The position numbers and the translations under genes were made by a program. Below, piece after piece: positions 35,180 to 44,334 of a stretch of DNA of 64,000 nucleotides (positions are counted from its first letter, which is position 1; every line of letters starts with the position of its first letter). The notes under the pieces were generated by a model. That model had not been told where the DNA came from and searched no databases. It saw only the letters and a program-made list of their open reading frames with translations. Source of the DNA: Acidobacterium sp. (GTDB taxonomy: Bacteria > Acidobacteriota > Vicinamibacteria > Vicinamibacterales > UBA2999); the NCBI GenBank assembly GCA_002737365.1, contig NSIL01000005.1, positions 118,399-182,398 of the forward strand, read 5' to 3'.

Positions 35180-36460
35180 ATGACGTCGAGACGAGTCTTC
35201 CTCAAGAGCGGCGCCATGGCGATGATCACCATGGGGTTCGCGCCGTCGTTCTTGGCGCGCACGGCCTTGGCGGCCAGCTCTCGCAGGAAGCTGCTGATCA
35301 CCGTGTTCCAGCGCGGCGCCGTAGACGGTCTGAACATGGTCGTGCCGTACGGCGAAGCCGACTACTACCGGTCACGACCCTCGATTGCCATCGCGAAGCC
35401 GGGCACCGCCGACGGCGCGATCGATCTCGACGGTTTCTTCGGATTACATCCGCGGATGTCGTCGTTCAAACCACTGTGGGATCGTGGCGAGCTGGCCATC
35501 GTTCAGGCGTCGGGATCGCATGACACCACGCGGTCGCACTTCGACGCCCAGGACTACATGGAGTCAGCGACGCCAGGAGTCAAGAGCACGAAGGACGGAT
35601 GGCTCAACCGCTACCTGGCCGCCTCCGCGGAGGCTCTGGCGGACAGGTCCGCGGCCGCGCACGATGCCACGGTCGCCGCAGGACGCAATCCCCTGCGGGC
35701 GGTCGCCCTCACCTCGCAGATGCCGCGGACGCTGCAAGGCGCCGCGCCGGCACTGGCCATGGGCAAGGCCGCCGACTTCGCGGTGGCTGACATGGGCGCG
35801 CGGGCCTCGTTCGAAGAGATCTACCAGGCCACCCAGGATAAGTCGCTGAACGGCACTGGCGGCGAGGCCTTCGACGCCATGCGCACGCTCGCGAAGAAGA
35901 CGTCGGGGCCTTACCGGCCGGCCAACGGCGCGGCCTATCCACGCTCGCCGTTCGGGCAGGCGCTGCAGGAGATCGCGCGGCTCGCCAAGTCGGACGTCGG
36001 CCTTGAGATTGCGTTTGCCGAGAGCACGCAGTGGGACCACCACGTCAACCAGGGCGCGGCGACCGGGCAGATGGCTAATCGGCTGGACGACTTCTCCCGC
36101 GGCATCGCCGCGCTCGCGCAGGACCTGGGCGAACGGATGGCCGACACCGTGATCCTGACCATGTCTGAGTTCGGCCGCGCGGTGGCCGAGAACGGCAGCC
36201 GCGGTACTGACCACGGCCACGGCAACGCGATGCTCGTAATCGGCGGCAGCGTCAAGGGCCGCGAGGTCTACGGCCAGTGGCCCGGGCTGAGACCCGACCA
36301 ACGATTCGAGGGGCGCGATCTGGCCGTGACGACCGACTTCCGCGATGTCTTCAGTGAGGTCGTGGTGAAGCACCTCGGCGCCACTACCGCCACCGCCGCG
36401 CAGGTGTTCCCTGGCTACGGCATCAAGGCCGCGGCGTTCCGCGGGATTCTGAGAGCCTGA
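35180..36460 (+). CDS. DUF1501 domain-containing protein, Tat-exported
   Basis: 426 residues from ATG 35180, with GAGG six bases upstream. The N-terminus SRRVFLKSGAMAMITMGF is a twin-arginine signal. The body has the sulfatase-like/alkaline-phosphatase-like fold described for DUF1501: QRGAVDGLNMVVPYGE, SHDTTRSHFDAQDYM, WDHHVNQG, MSEFGRAVAENGSRGTDHGHG. The conserved His/Asp residues in these motifs suggest metal binding. It is probably co-transcribed with the DUF1800 gene; the pair is known to co-occur but the shared role is unknown. Confidence 0.85.
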   Translation: MTSRRVFLKSGAMAMITMGFAPSFLARTALAASSRRKLLITVFQRGAVDGLNMVVPYGEADYYRSRPSIAIAKPGTADGAIDLDGFFGLHPRMSSFKPLWDRGELAIVQASGSHDTTRSHFDAQDYMESATPGVKSTKDGWLNRYLAASAEALADRSAAAHDATVAAGRNPLRAVALTSQMPRTLQGAAPALAMGKAADFAVADMGARASFEEIYQATQDKSLNGTGGEAFDAMRTLAKKTSGPYRPANGAAYPRSPFGQALQEIARLAKSDVGLEIAFAESTQWDHHVNQGAATGQMANRLDDFSRGIAALAQDLGERMADTVILTMSEFGRAVAENGSRGTDHGHGNAMLVIGGSVKGREVYGQWPGLRPDQRFEGRDLAVTTDFRDVFSEVVVKHLGATTATAAQVFPGYGIKAAAFRGILRA

Positions 36461-36527
36461 AGATTGCCCGGCAACGGCACACAATCCGCTCGTCAGGGGG
36501 CGAGGGCCATCAGTCAGGCTAATAGAG

Positions 36528-36549
36528 CATATAATACGATGACAATATG
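36528..36549 (+). promoter_or_regulatory. promoter of the RHH/MazF module
   Basis: A perfect TATAAT at 36530-36535 lies 11 bases before the ATG at 36547, so the transcript would have a leader of only about five bases and no Shine-Dalgarno. The -35 is weak. CATAT (36528-36532) and ATATG (36545-36549) form an inverted repeat around the start, a possible operator for the ribbon-helix-helix antitoxin. Confidence 0.55.
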
Positions 36550-36786
36550 AAAACTATTGCTATCACTATCGATGACGAAACGCTCGATCGAATCGCGCGG
36601 ATCAGCGGTCGAGGCACCGAGAAGGCCAGGAACCGATCGCAGTTGATCCGGGACGCCGTCAAGGACTATGTGTCGCGCCTCGAGCGGGCCGACGACGACC
36701 ATCGGGAAGCAGTCGTGGTTCGACGTCATCGCGCGCAACTGGCCCGGCAGGCAACCGCGGCGGTCAGGGCGCAGGCCAAGCCATGA
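36547..36786 (+). CDS. ribbon-helix-helix (CopG/MazE-like) antitoxin
   Basis: 79 residues. The N-terminal ribbon TIAITIDDETLDRIARI and the helix RSQLIRDAVKDYV form an RHH DNA-binding fold. The C-terminal part is charged and helical (HREAVVVRRHRAQLARQ), fitting a toxin-binding tail. Its stop overlaps the start of the MazF-like toxin by four bases (ATGA). Together with the toxin it should bind the AT-rich palindrome over the promoter and repress transcription. Confidence 0.83.
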   Translation: MKTIAITIDDETLDRIARISGRGTEKARNRSQLIRDAVKDYVSRLERADDDHREAVVVRRHRAQLARQATAAVRAQAKP

Positions 36787-37115
36787 AGTGGGGCGAGATT
36801 TATCGAACCCGCGAGAAGGTGTCCGAGCGCGGTCACAAGCCGGGCTTCTACGTCGTCGTCTCGCGCGACTTTATCGCCGGCAACGACGATGTCGCGACAG
36901 TCGTGTGCGCGCCGGTCTACAGCGAAATCCTGGGCCTTCGGACCGAGGTGGCGGTCGGTCCCGAAGAAGGACTGCCGAGGCAGAGCGCCGTGAGATGTGA
37001 TTTTCTCATGCTGATGTTCAAGAGCAAATTGACCGGGTTTGTGGCCTCACTGCCAGGTGGGAAGCAGCGCGAACTCCAGCGGGCGCTCATGAACGCCCTG
37101 CAGCTTGAGTCCTGA
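36783..37115 (+). CDS. MazF/PemK family endoribonuclease toxin
   Basis: 110 residues with the MazF/PemK fold: WGEIYRTR at the N-terminus (where family members have the WGEI/RGDV strand), FYVVVSRDFI, VATVVCAPVYSE (the T-V-x-x-A-P-V strand), and AVRCDFLMLMFKSKL (the usual SxxxCDxl element with the catalytic-side residues). Family members cleave mRNA at short sequence motifs. The 4-base overlap with the upstream antitoxin and their shared promoter make this a complete type II module. Confidence 0.83.
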   Translation: MKWGEIYRTREKVSERGHKPGFYVVVSRDFIAGNDDVATVVCAPVYSEILGLRTEVAVGPEEGLPRQSAVRCDFLMLMFKSKLTGFVASLPGGKQRELQRALMNALQLES

Positions 37116-37188
37116 TCGCCCGCAAGGAAGATCAGCTGTTGAATTTTCGGGGCATACTCTTAGCGAAGTCGGCCACTGCCGGCACAGA

Positions 37189-37194
37189 TATAAT
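37189..37194 (+). promoter_or_regulatory. -10 element upstream of the secreted-protein pair
   Basis: A perfect TATAAT lies 24 bases before the ATG at 37218, with AGGGGG as ribosome-binding site at 37204-37209. No good -35 is seen at 16-18 bases upstream. Confidence 0.4.
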
Positions 37195-37217
37195 CCGCCC
37201 TTCAGGGGGTAGCAGAT

Positions 37218-38081
37218 ATGCGTTGGGTATCGGTCTTCAAAATGGCGGTGATCGCCGGGGTCGTGGCAGCAGCGGTCACGATCGCCTCGAATCCTTCGGT
37301 GACCGGCCAAGCCCGTACGCCTGGCATTCCCCGGCTGAACGGCAAGCCGGACATGAACGGCCTGTGGCAAACCATCAACACCGCCAACTGGGACATCCAG
37401 GCCCACAGCGCCAAGCCCGCCCTGGCGATGCGGCCGGGCCCGGTCGTGCCGGTGCCGGCCAGGGAAGTGGTGGCCTTTGGCGCGGTGGGCTCCATTCCGA
37501 GCGGCCTAGGTGTTGTGGACGGCAACAACCTGCCGTACTTGCCAGAGGCGCTGAAAAAGAAGGAAGAGAACCAGGCTAACTGGCTATCGCGCGATCCCGA
37601 GATCAAGTGCTATCTCCCCGGCGTGCCGCGCGCGACCTACATGCCGTTTCCGTTCCAGATCTTCCAGGGCGACGGCACGTTCTTCATCTCGTATGAATAC
37701 GCCGGCGCGGTGCGCAATGTCTACCTGAAGGATCCGGGCCCGGCCGCCATCGACAGTTGGATGGGCCAGTCGTACGGCAAGTGGGAAGGTGACACGTTCG
37801 TGGTGGAAGTGACCGGCTTCAACGATCAGTCGTGGTTCGATCGCTCCGGCAACCACCACACCGAGCAGCTGAAGGTCACCGAGCGCTACACCATGACCGA
37901 CGCCGATCACATCAACTATCAGGCCACCATCACGGACCCGGGGACGTTCTCGAAGCCCTGGACGATGAGCATGCCGTTGTACCGGCGGGTGGAACGGGGC
38001 GCGCGGCTTGGGCAGTTCAAGTGCATCGAGTTCGTGACCGAGTTGATGTACGGGCATCTGCGGAAGGAGCCCATCAAATGA
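37218..38081 (+). CDS. secreted protein of unknown function (first of a related pair)
   Basis: 287 residues. A signal sequence (MAVIAGVVAAAVTIASN) precedes RLNGKPDMNGLWQTINTANW. The C-terminal half has YGKWEGDTFVVEVTGFNDQSW and EQLKVTERYTMTDADHINYQ, which match GRWDGDTLVIETTNFHPN and ENLKVTERITRKDAGTLSY in the next gene, so the two are paralogues. This family is common in Acidobacteriota and Proteobacteria, but I know no function. A lipocalin-like beta-rich fold is suggested by the alternating pattern. It overlaps the next gene by 4 bases. Confidence 0.75.
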   Translation: MRWVSVFKMAVIAGVVAAAVTIASNPSVTGQARTPGIPRLNGKPDMNGLWQTINTANWDIQAHSAKPALAMRPGPVVPVPAREVVAFGAVGSIPSGLGVVDGNNLPYLPEALKKKEENQANWLSRDPEIKCYLPGVPRATYMPFPFQIFQGDGTFFISYEYAGAVRNVYLKDPGPAAIDSWMGQSYGKWEGDTFVVEVTGFNDQSWFDRSGNHHTEQLKVTERYTMTDADHINYQATITDPGTFSKPWTMSMPLYRRVERGARLGQFKCIEFVTELMYGHLRKEPIK

Positions 38082-39163
38082 GAATCGTCGGCCTCACGTT
38101 GACCGCCGCGCTGCTCGGGTTCGTGGCCGCAGGGGCGCAGGCACCCGCGGCCAAGCCGGCCACCATGCTGCGCACGAGCGATGGCCGGCTCAGCCTGCAG
38201 GGGAACTGGACCAACGCCACCATCACGCCATTCGAGCGGCAGGGCACCAACCGGCCCCTGGTGCTGTCGGAAGCACAGGCGCTGGACGAGGAGACCAAGA
38301 CGCAGGACGCGCTTGACGCCCGCGAGGCGCCGACCAGTGCCGATCGCGGGGCGCCGCCCGTCGGTGGCGAACCGCGTCCGATCCCCCCTGACCAACTCCC
38401 CTACCTTGAGCGGCTGTGGCAGGGTGGGGGGGGCCTGGTCGGCGGCTACAACACGTTCTGGGTCGATCCCGGCGATCGCGTGCTGCGGGTCGACGGCCAG
38501 CCGCGCAGTTCGATCGTGATCGACCCGCCCAATGGGCTCCTGCCTAGTTACACCAAAGCCGCGCAAGACCGTTTTGCGGCGGCAGCGGCGATCCGCAGCC
38601 TACAGGGCGGCGAGTACGACCATCCCGAGCTGCGACCGCGGGCCGAGCGCTGCGTTACCTCGTTCGGCAACAACCTCGGGCCGCCAATGCTGCCCAACTA
38701 TTTCTACAACAACAACTACACCATCGTGCAGACCAAGGACAACGTGATGATCCTCACCGAGATGGTGCACGACGCGCGCGTGGTCCGCATGGGCGGCACG
38801 CATCCGCCTGCGAGCTTCCGCCAGTGGTTCGGCGACTCGATCGGCCGCTGGGACGGCGACACGCTGGTGATCGAGACCACCAACTTCCACCCCAATCACG
38901 GCTTCCGTGGCTCGTGGGAGAACCTGAAGGTTACCGAACGCATCACCCGCAAAGACGCCGGCACCTTGTCGTACCGGTTCATCGTCGAGGACTCGACGAC
39001 CTTCACGGGGCCGTTCAGTGGCGCGCTCGAGTTCCGGGCGATGGCGCCGGACGAGCAGGTTTACGAGTACGCGTGCCACGAAGCCAACTACGGTCTCGAG
39101 GGCGTGCTGAGCGGCGCCCGCGCGCAGGAGCGCGAGGCCGCCATGAAGAAATCGAAGCAGTAA
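38078..39163 (+). CDS. secreted protein of unknown function (second of a related pair)
   Basis: 361 residues from ATG 38078, overlapping the previous stop (ATGA). The signal peptide is RIVGLTLTAALLGFVAAGAQ. It shares the repeated family core with its upstream partner (see that entry), preceded by a longer N-terminal part containing SLQGNWTNATITPFERQ. NNNYTIVQTKDNVMILTEM lies before the core and may be part of the same beta-sandwich. Tight coupling suggests the two proteins act together outside the cytoplasmic membrane. Function unknown. Confidence 0.75.
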   Translation: MRIVGLTLTAALLGFVAAGAQAPAAKPATMLRTSDGRLSLQGNWTNATITPFERQGTNRPLVLSEAQALDEETKTQDALDAREAPTSADRGAPPVGGEPRPIPPDQLPYLERLWQGGGGLVGGYNTFWVDPGDRVLRVDGQPRSSIVIDPPNGLLPSYTKAAQDRFAAAAAIRSLQGGEYDHPELRPRAERCVTSFGNNLGPPMLPNYFYNNNYTIVQTKDNVMILTEMVHDARVVRMGGTHPPASFRQWFGDSIGRWDGDTLVIETTNFHPNHGFRGSWENLKVTERITRKDAGTLSYRFIVEDSTTFTGPFSGALEFRAMAPDEQVYEYACHEANYGLEGVLSGARAQEREAAMKKSKQ

Positions 39164-39191
39164 TGGCACGACCGGGTCGGGCCCGCCGGCC

Positions 39192-40304
39192 GTGAACGTC
39201 TACGGGCTCGCGACTCCAGCCGTTCTGATCGATCGCCCTCGCGCGCTGCGCAACATCGACCGCATGCAAGCGGCGGCCGATGCCCGCGGCGTGCGGCTGC
39301 GGCCGCATACCAAGACGCACAAGAGTCCGATGGTGGCGCGCTGGCAGATCGAGCGTGGCGCGATCGGCATTTGCTGCGCCAAGCTCGGTGAGGCCGAGGT
39401 GTTCGCCGCCTCTGGCTTCGACGACATCCGCCTGCCGTACCCGATCAATCCCGCCAACGCTGATCGCGTGATCGCCCTGCTCGATCGCACGCGGCTGTCG
39501 TTCAGTATCGATCACCCGGTGGTGGCGAAACAGTGGTCAGACGTGATGGTGCGCGCCGGGAAGCGCGTCGAGCTCCTGGTCAAGATCGACGTCGGGTTCC
39601 ATCGTTGTGGCCTCGACCCGGATGCCCGCGACACGGTCGCGACCATCCGCGAGATCGCGGGGCTGCCGGGGCTTGATTTTCGCGGCCTGCTGTCACACGC
39701 CGGACAGACCTACCACGCGCATTCGGAGGACGAGCTGCGGCTGATGGCGGAGGCGGAAGTTCGCACGATGAGCGATCTCGCCGCCTGGTGCCGGGCGAAG
39801 GGCCTCGCCGTTGACGAGATCAGCCTGGGGGCGACGCCGCCGGCCCGGTTCTCGCTGCACCACGAGGGCTTCACCGAGTATCGCCCCGGCAACTACGCCT
39901 ACTTCGATCGCACGCAAGTGGCACTCGGCGCTGCGACACTGGACGACTGCGCCCTCACGGTGCTGGCGAGGGTCGTCAGCAAGCCGGCCGCCAACCGCAT
40001 CATCCTCGACTCGGGCAGCAAGACGCTGACCAACGACGGCGCCCGCGGCTTCACGCCGGCACCGGGTTACGGCATCATCCTGCGCGACGGCCATCCCGAC
40101 CAGACGCTGCTGATCGAGCGTCTGTCGGAGGAGCACGCCACGGTCACTGCCACGACCGGCACGACGCCCCTCGAGCCCGGCGATTGTGTGCGCATCATCC
40201 CCAACCACTCGTGCGTCGTATCGAACCTGGTCGACCAGGCCTGGCTGGTGGATGGCGACTCGGTTGAACCCCTCCCCATCGCCGCCCGCGGACGAATCAC
40301 GTAG
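39192..40304 (+). CDS. D-threonine aldolase / D-serine dehydratase-like PLP enzyme (DSD1 family)
   Basis: 370 residues from GTG 39192. The alanine-racemase-like TIM barrel has the PLP lysine in RPHTKTHKSP (Lys41) and the KIDVGFHRCGL and LSHAGQTYH segments. The C-terminal domain ends with IIPNHSCVVSN, whose His and Cys bind the divalent metal or zinc in this family. The reaction would be cleavage of D-threonine or other D-3-hydroxy amino acids to glycine plus aldehyde, or D-serine deamination; sequence alone does not separate them. It is 28 bases downstream of the secreted pair. Confidence 0.85.
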   Translation: MNVYGLATPAVLIDRPRALRNIDRMQAAADARGVRLRPHTKTHKSPMVARWQIERGAIGICCAKLGEAEVFAASGFDDIRLPYPINPANADRVIALLDRTRLSFSIDHPVVAKQWSDVMVRAGKRVELLVKIDVGFHRCGLDPDARDTVATIREIAGLPGLDFRGLLSHAGQTYHAHSEDELRLMAEAEVRTMSDLAAWCRAKGLAVDEISLGATPPARFSLHHEGFTEYRPGNYAYFDRTQVALGAATLDDCALTVLARVVSKPAANRIILDSGSKTLTNDGARGFTPAPGYGIILRDGHPDQTLLIERLSEEHATVTATTGTTPLEPGDCVRIIPNHSCVVSNLVDQAWLVDGDSVEPLPIAARGRIT

Positions 40305-40363
40305 CCGCCCGTTCATGAAATGCCTCCCAACCGTCTCGCTAGATCGGCCATAGTTGCGTCGAC

Positions 40364-41962
40364 ATGGTGAACACAATGATGAAGAAACTGACGCCGTTAG
40401 TCTTCGTTTGCCTGGTGATTTCCGCCGGCCTGGTGCTCGACGCCAGACAGGGCGGCCTGGTCGCCGCGCCGAACCGCCGGCCAACGGAAGGACGCGGGCC
40501 GTTTCCGACGCTGACGATCCGCAACGTGATGGTCATCGACGGCACAGGCGCGCCACCTTTCGGGCCCATGAACGTCGTCGTGGAGAACAACCGCATCGCG
40601 CGAATCACGAGCGCCGGCACGCCAGGCGTGCCGGCGCCGGCCGGCCCGCCGCCTGCTGGCGAGGTGCTCGAGGCCGCCGGCATGTACCTGATGCCGGGCT
40701 TCATCAACCTGCACATGCACCTGGGCGACGCGAACAACGCGCCCGAAGCGGAGTACACCTACAAACTGTGGATGGCGCATGGCATCACGGCCGGCCGCGG
40801 TGTGGAACTGGCGCCGCAGCCGTTCGCCCTGCGCGAGAAAGAGCGCAGCGCGGCCAACGCGATCGTCGCGCCCCGGCTCTTCAACTACCAACGACCCGGC
40901 GCCGGCTGGACCGAGGGCCTGGTCGACACGCCCGAGAAGGCGCGCGCCTGGGTTCGCTGGTGCGCCGCTAACGGCGTCGACGGCATGAAGCTGGTGGCGC
41001 ATCCGCCCGAGATCATGGCGGCGCTGCTTGACGAAGCGAAGAAGCATGGCCTGGGATCCACGGCGCACCTCGAGCAGCGCGGCGTCGCGCAGATGAACGC
41101 GCTCACCGCCGCCCGGCTCGGCCTCGGCACGGTCACCCACTTCTACGGCCACTTCGAGCCGCTGCTGCGCGACCACGAGATTCAGCCCTGGCCCGCCCAG
41201 ATGAACTACAACGACGAGCAGTTCCGCTTCGGCCAGGTGGCGCGCCTCTGGGACCAGATCCACCCGCCCGGCAGCCCCGAGTGGACGGCGTACCTGCAGG
41301 AACACCTGAAGCTCGGCACCATCTTCGACCCGACGCTGACGGCCTATGCCGCCACCCGCGACGTGATGCGGATGCGAAACGCCGACTGGCACGCGAAGTA
41401 CACGCTCCCGTCGCTGATGGAGTTCTATGCTCCGAGCCGGGTGAACCACGGCGCGTACTACTACGACTGGACACTGACGGACGAAATTGCGTGGCGCAAT
41501 TTCTATCAGGTGTGGTTCCGGCTCATGAACGACTACAAGAAGATGGGCGGCCGGGTCACCGCGAGCGACGACGCGGCGTACACCTACAACACCTGGGGCT
41601 TCGGCTACATCCACGAGCTGGAGTTGCTGCAGGAGGCGGGGTTCAATCCGCTCGAAGTCATCCGCGCCGCGACGATGCACGCCGCGGAGGCGCTGCATGA
41701 GCCGAAGGGGCAGCCGCTGCAGTTCGGGATCGTCCGCGCCGGCCTGCTGGCCGACATGGTGATCGTTGACCAGAACCCGCTGCAGAACCTGAAGGTGCTC
41801 TACGGCACCGGGGCGGTGCGATTGAACGACCAGACGGGCCGTGCCGAGCGCGTCGGCGGCGTGAAATACACCATCAAGGACGGCATCATCTACGATGCGA
41901 AGCGTCTGCTCGCCGACGTGGCGGCGATGGTGGAGAAGCAGAAAGCGGCGCCGGCGCGCTAG
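40364..41962 (+). CDS. secreted amidohydrolase family protein
   Basis: 532 residues. A signal peptide (KLTPLVFVCLVISAGLVLDA) precedes an amidohydrolase fold: TLTIRNVMVIDGTGAPPFG, then MPGFINLHMHLGD with the metal-binding His117-x-His119, and the end GIVRAGLLADMVIVDQNPL. SDDAAYTYN carries the late-strand aspartate. Relatives are imidazolonepropionase-like or Xaa-Pro/organophosphate-type hydrolases. Substrate is unknown. The start may be ATG 40364 or 40376/40379. A Gly/Pro/Ala-rich loop at about residues 86-102 is unusual. Confidence 0.8.
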   Translation: MVNTMMKKLTPLVFVCLVISAGLVLDARQGGLVAAPNRRPTEGRGPFPTLTIRNVMVIDGTGAPPFGPMNVVVENNRIARITSAGTPGVPAPAGPPPAGEVLEAAGMYLMPGFINLHMHLGDANNAPEAEYTYKLWMAHGITAGRGVELAPQPFALREKERSAANAIVAPRLFNYQRPGAGWTEGLVDTPEKARAWVRWCAANGVDGMKLVAHPPEIMAALLDEAKKHGLGSTAHLEQRGVAQMNALTAARLGLGTVTHFYGHFEPLLRDHEIQPWPAQMNYNDEQFRFGQVARLWDQIHPPGSPEWTAYLQEHLKLGTIFDPTLTAYAATRDVMRMRNADWHAKYTLPSLMEFYAPSRVNHGAYYYDWTLTDEIAWRNFYQVWFRLMNDYKKMGGRVTASDDAAYTYNTWGFGYIHELELLQEAGFNPLEVIRAATMHAAEALHEPKGQPLQFGIVRAGLLADMVIVDQNPLQNLKVLYGTGAVRLNDQTGRAERVGGVKYTIKDGIIYDAKRLLADVAAMVEKQKAAPAR

Positions 41963-42001
41963 GGTGAATCGACCCGGGTGTCCCGGCGGCATCAGGTCTG
42001 A

Positions 42002-42928
42002 ATGGCTGCTTCAACGTTGCGCGTGATCGACGGCGGGGTCGCCACCGAGTTGACACGCCAGGGACTGGACCTCGGCGATGGACTCTGGTCGGCGCGCGTG
42101 CTGCTCGAGGCGCCCGATGCCATCGAGCGAGTTCACACGGAGTACTTCCTGGCGGGGGCCGACATTGCCATTACGGCGAGCTATCAGGCCAGCTACGAAG
42201 GCTTCGCCAAACGCGGCCTGAGCGCCCAGTCGACGAATGCCCTTCTGCAGCGCTCTGTGGAAATCGCCCAATCGGCCAGGAGCCGCGTGCTGCGCGACCA
42301 GCCGGGTACAACGCGGGAGCTCCTCGTCGCCGCGTCGGTCGGACCCTATGGCGCCATGCTCCATGACGGCTCCGAGTATTGCGGCGACTACGGGCTCGAT
42401 GAGGATGCGCTGGTCGACTTTCACCGCGAACGCTTCACCGTACTCGCCGACGCCGGTGCCGATCTCCTGGCGTGCGAGACGATCCCGTCGCGCATTGAAG
42501 CGGCGGCGCTCGTCCGACTGCTCGGCGAGCGCCCTGACGCCAGGGCGTGGGTCACCTTCTCCTGCCGCGACGGACGCCACACCTCGGCCGGCGACTCGAT
42601 TGCTGCATGCGCCCGCTGGCTGGACAAGGTGCCGCAGGTCGTGGCGATCGGCGTCAACTGCGTCGCGCCCGGGTTGGTCGAGTCGCTCATTCACGAACTC
42701 GGAACCGGCACCACCAAGCCGATCGTGGTCTACCCGAATTCCGGCGAAACCTGGGACGCCGTCGCCCAGTGCTGGGTCGGCACGGCCGATCACTTCACCG
42801 GCTATGTCCCGCGCTGGCTGGAGGCGGGCGCGAGATGGATCGGCGGCTGTTGCCGCACCACCCCCGACGACATCCGGAGCGTGCGGGCGGACGTCGACGC
42901 CTACGAAGCGCGACTGAACGACAGCTGA
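42002..42928 (+). CDS. homocysteine S-methyltransferase family protein
   Basis: 308 residues of the methionine-synthase homocysteine-binding TIM barrel. The three zinc-binding cysteines are present: Cys220 in GVNC and Cys283-Cys284 in GGCCRT. IDGGVATELTRQG at the N-terminus is typical of the MmuM type, which uses S-methylmethionine or S-adenosylmethionine as methyl donor to make methionine. It has no cobalamin domain. It is upstream of the SoxC-like gene, 143 bases away, with nothing recognised in the gap except the SoxC ribosome-binding site. Confidence 0.85.
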   Translation: MAASTLRVIDGGVATELTRQGLDLGDGLWSARVLLEAPDAIERVHTEYFLAGADIAITASYQASYEGFAKRGLSAQSTNALLQRSVEIAQSARSRVLRDQPGTTRELLVAASVGPYGAMLHDGSEYCGDYGLDEDALVDFHRERFTVLADAGADLLACETIPSRIEAAALVRLLGERPDARAWVTFSCRDGRHTSAGDSIAACARWLDKVPQVVAIGVNCVAPGLVESLIHELGTGTTKPIVVYPNSGETWDAVAQCWVGTADHFTGYVPRWLEAGARWIGGCCRTTPDDIRSVRADVDAYEARLNDS

Positions 42929-43071
42929 TAGCTTGTTCCACCGCGGTAACTGCTCGGTTGGAAACCCCGAGACGGGCGTATACTCCCGACCGCAGGGAAG
43001 CGCTTCTCCCTGCTTGCCTCACCCAAGCCTTGGCGAAGGTGGGCCGGTTCAATTGCGTGAAGGAGGGACCC

Positions 43072-44334
43072 ATGAGTTCGAAACGACCTGCTCGGAGAGA
43101 ATTCCTCAAAAGCGGCGCCGCGCTGGCTGGTGGTTTCACCTTGGGAGGAGCCGCGTCGTTGAGCGGTCAGACACCCGCGAGCGACCAGGCACACCACTCG
43201 CCGCCCATGATCAAGGAAGGCAAGGATCAGATCGCCTACGGTGAGCGATCGTCTCACGTCACCTCGGTGCGCATCGCTCACGGCGGCCGGCCATCGCCTG
43301 ACAACTGGGGGCTGACGTTTCACGTGGCGGCCCCGCTTCAGGACTCGGTCGGGGTGATCACGCCGTCCTCGCTCCACTACATGGGAACGACTCGTGGCTC
43401 GTTCCTCCCGGACGTCGATCCGCGTGAGCACCGTCTCATGATTCACGGCCTGGTCGACCGTCCGCTGACGTTGACCATGGAGGACTTGAAGCGGCTGCCG
43501 TCGGTGACGCGCCTGCATTTCATCGAGTGCGCCGGCAACCGATCGTCGCGCCGGGCAAAAAACGTGCAAGAGACGCACGGCATGACCAGTTGCGCCGAAT
43601 GGACCGGGGTGCTGCTGTCGACGCTGCTCAAGGAGTGCGGCCTGAAAGGCACGGCCAGCTGGTTCGTCGCCGAAGGCTCGGAGGAAGTGAAGGGCGCGTC
43701 GAGCATGCCGATTGCCAAGGCCATGGAAGACTGCTTTGTGGCCTACGGCATGAACGGCGAAGCCGTGCGGCCGCAGAACGGGTTTCCGCTCCGGCTGATG
43801 GTCCCCGGCTTCGAAGGCATTTTTCACACCAAGTGGCTGCGGCGCATCAAGGTGGTGGACCGCTACTACATGAACTACAACGACTTCGGTCATCTCGATC
43901 AGGATGCGAAGGTGGCGGCGTTGGACTACCAGATCGGGCCCAAGTCGGTCATCACCTTCCCGTCCGCCGGACAGCAGCTGCCCGGCCGCGGCTCCTACGA
44001 GATCAGCGGCCTCGCCTGGTCGGGCGGTGGCGCCATCAAGCTGGTGGAAGTGTCCACCGACGGTGGCAAACGCTGGAACAAAGCCGAGTTCAAGGGGACG
44101 CCCCAGCGCATGGCCCATGCCCGTTTCGGTTACCAGTGGAATTGGGACGGACAAGAAGGCGAGCTCCAGTCACGGTGCACGGACGAACTGGGTCAGGTGC
44201 AACCGTCACGAGCACAGATTGCCAAGTATTGGAACAAGCCCTACGATCAGACCTTCAGCGTGCCTGGCCTCGACAACAGCATTCAGCCGTGGAAGATCGC
44301 CGGCGATGGCAGTGTCACCAATGGCTTCGCTTAA
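43072..44334 (+). CDS. SoxC/SorA-like molybdenum-cofactor sulfite dehydrogenase subunit
   Basis: 420 residues from ATG 43072 with a strong AAGGAGG five bases upstream. The N-terminus RPARREFLKSGAALAGGF is a twin-arginine signal for export of the folded cofactor protein. The oxidoreductase molybdopterin domain has HFIECAGNRSS, with Cys153 the likely Mo ligand, and PQNGFPLRLMVPGFEG. A Mo-co dimerisation domain follows (SYEISGLAWSGGGAIKLVEVSTDGG). It oxidises sulfite, or sulfane sulfur in the Sox system. The adjacent one-heme cytochrome is the expected electron acceptor. No soxYZ, A, B or X genes are near, so a stand-alone sulfite dehydrogenase is favoured. Confidence 0.87.
   Translation: MSSKRPARREFLKSGAALAGGFTLGGAASLSGQTPASDQAHHSPPMIKEGKDQIAYGERSSHVTSVRIAHGGRPSPDNWGLTFHVAAPLQDSVGVITPSSLHYMGTTRGSFLPDVDPREHRLMIHGLVDRPLTLTMEDLKRLPSVTRLHFIECAGNRSSRRAKNVQETHGMTSCAEWTGVLLSTLLKECGLKGTASWFVAEGSEEVKGASSMPIAKAMEDCFVAYGMNGEAVRPQNGFPLRLMVPGFEGIFHTKWLRRIKVVDRYYMNYNDFGHLDQDAKVAALDYQIGPKSVITFPSAGQQLPGRGSYEISGLAWSGGGAIKLVEVSTDGGKRWNKAEFKGTPQRMAHARFGYQWNWDGQEGELQSRCTDELGQVQPSRAQIAKYWNKPYDQTFSVPGLDNSIQPWKIAGDGSVTNGFA

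Noticed and set aside
40397-41992. A 531-codon open frame antisense to the amidohydrolase gene
   Set aside because: Same reason: low-complexity His/Arg/Val-rich translation opposite a gene with signal peptide and metal-binding motif.
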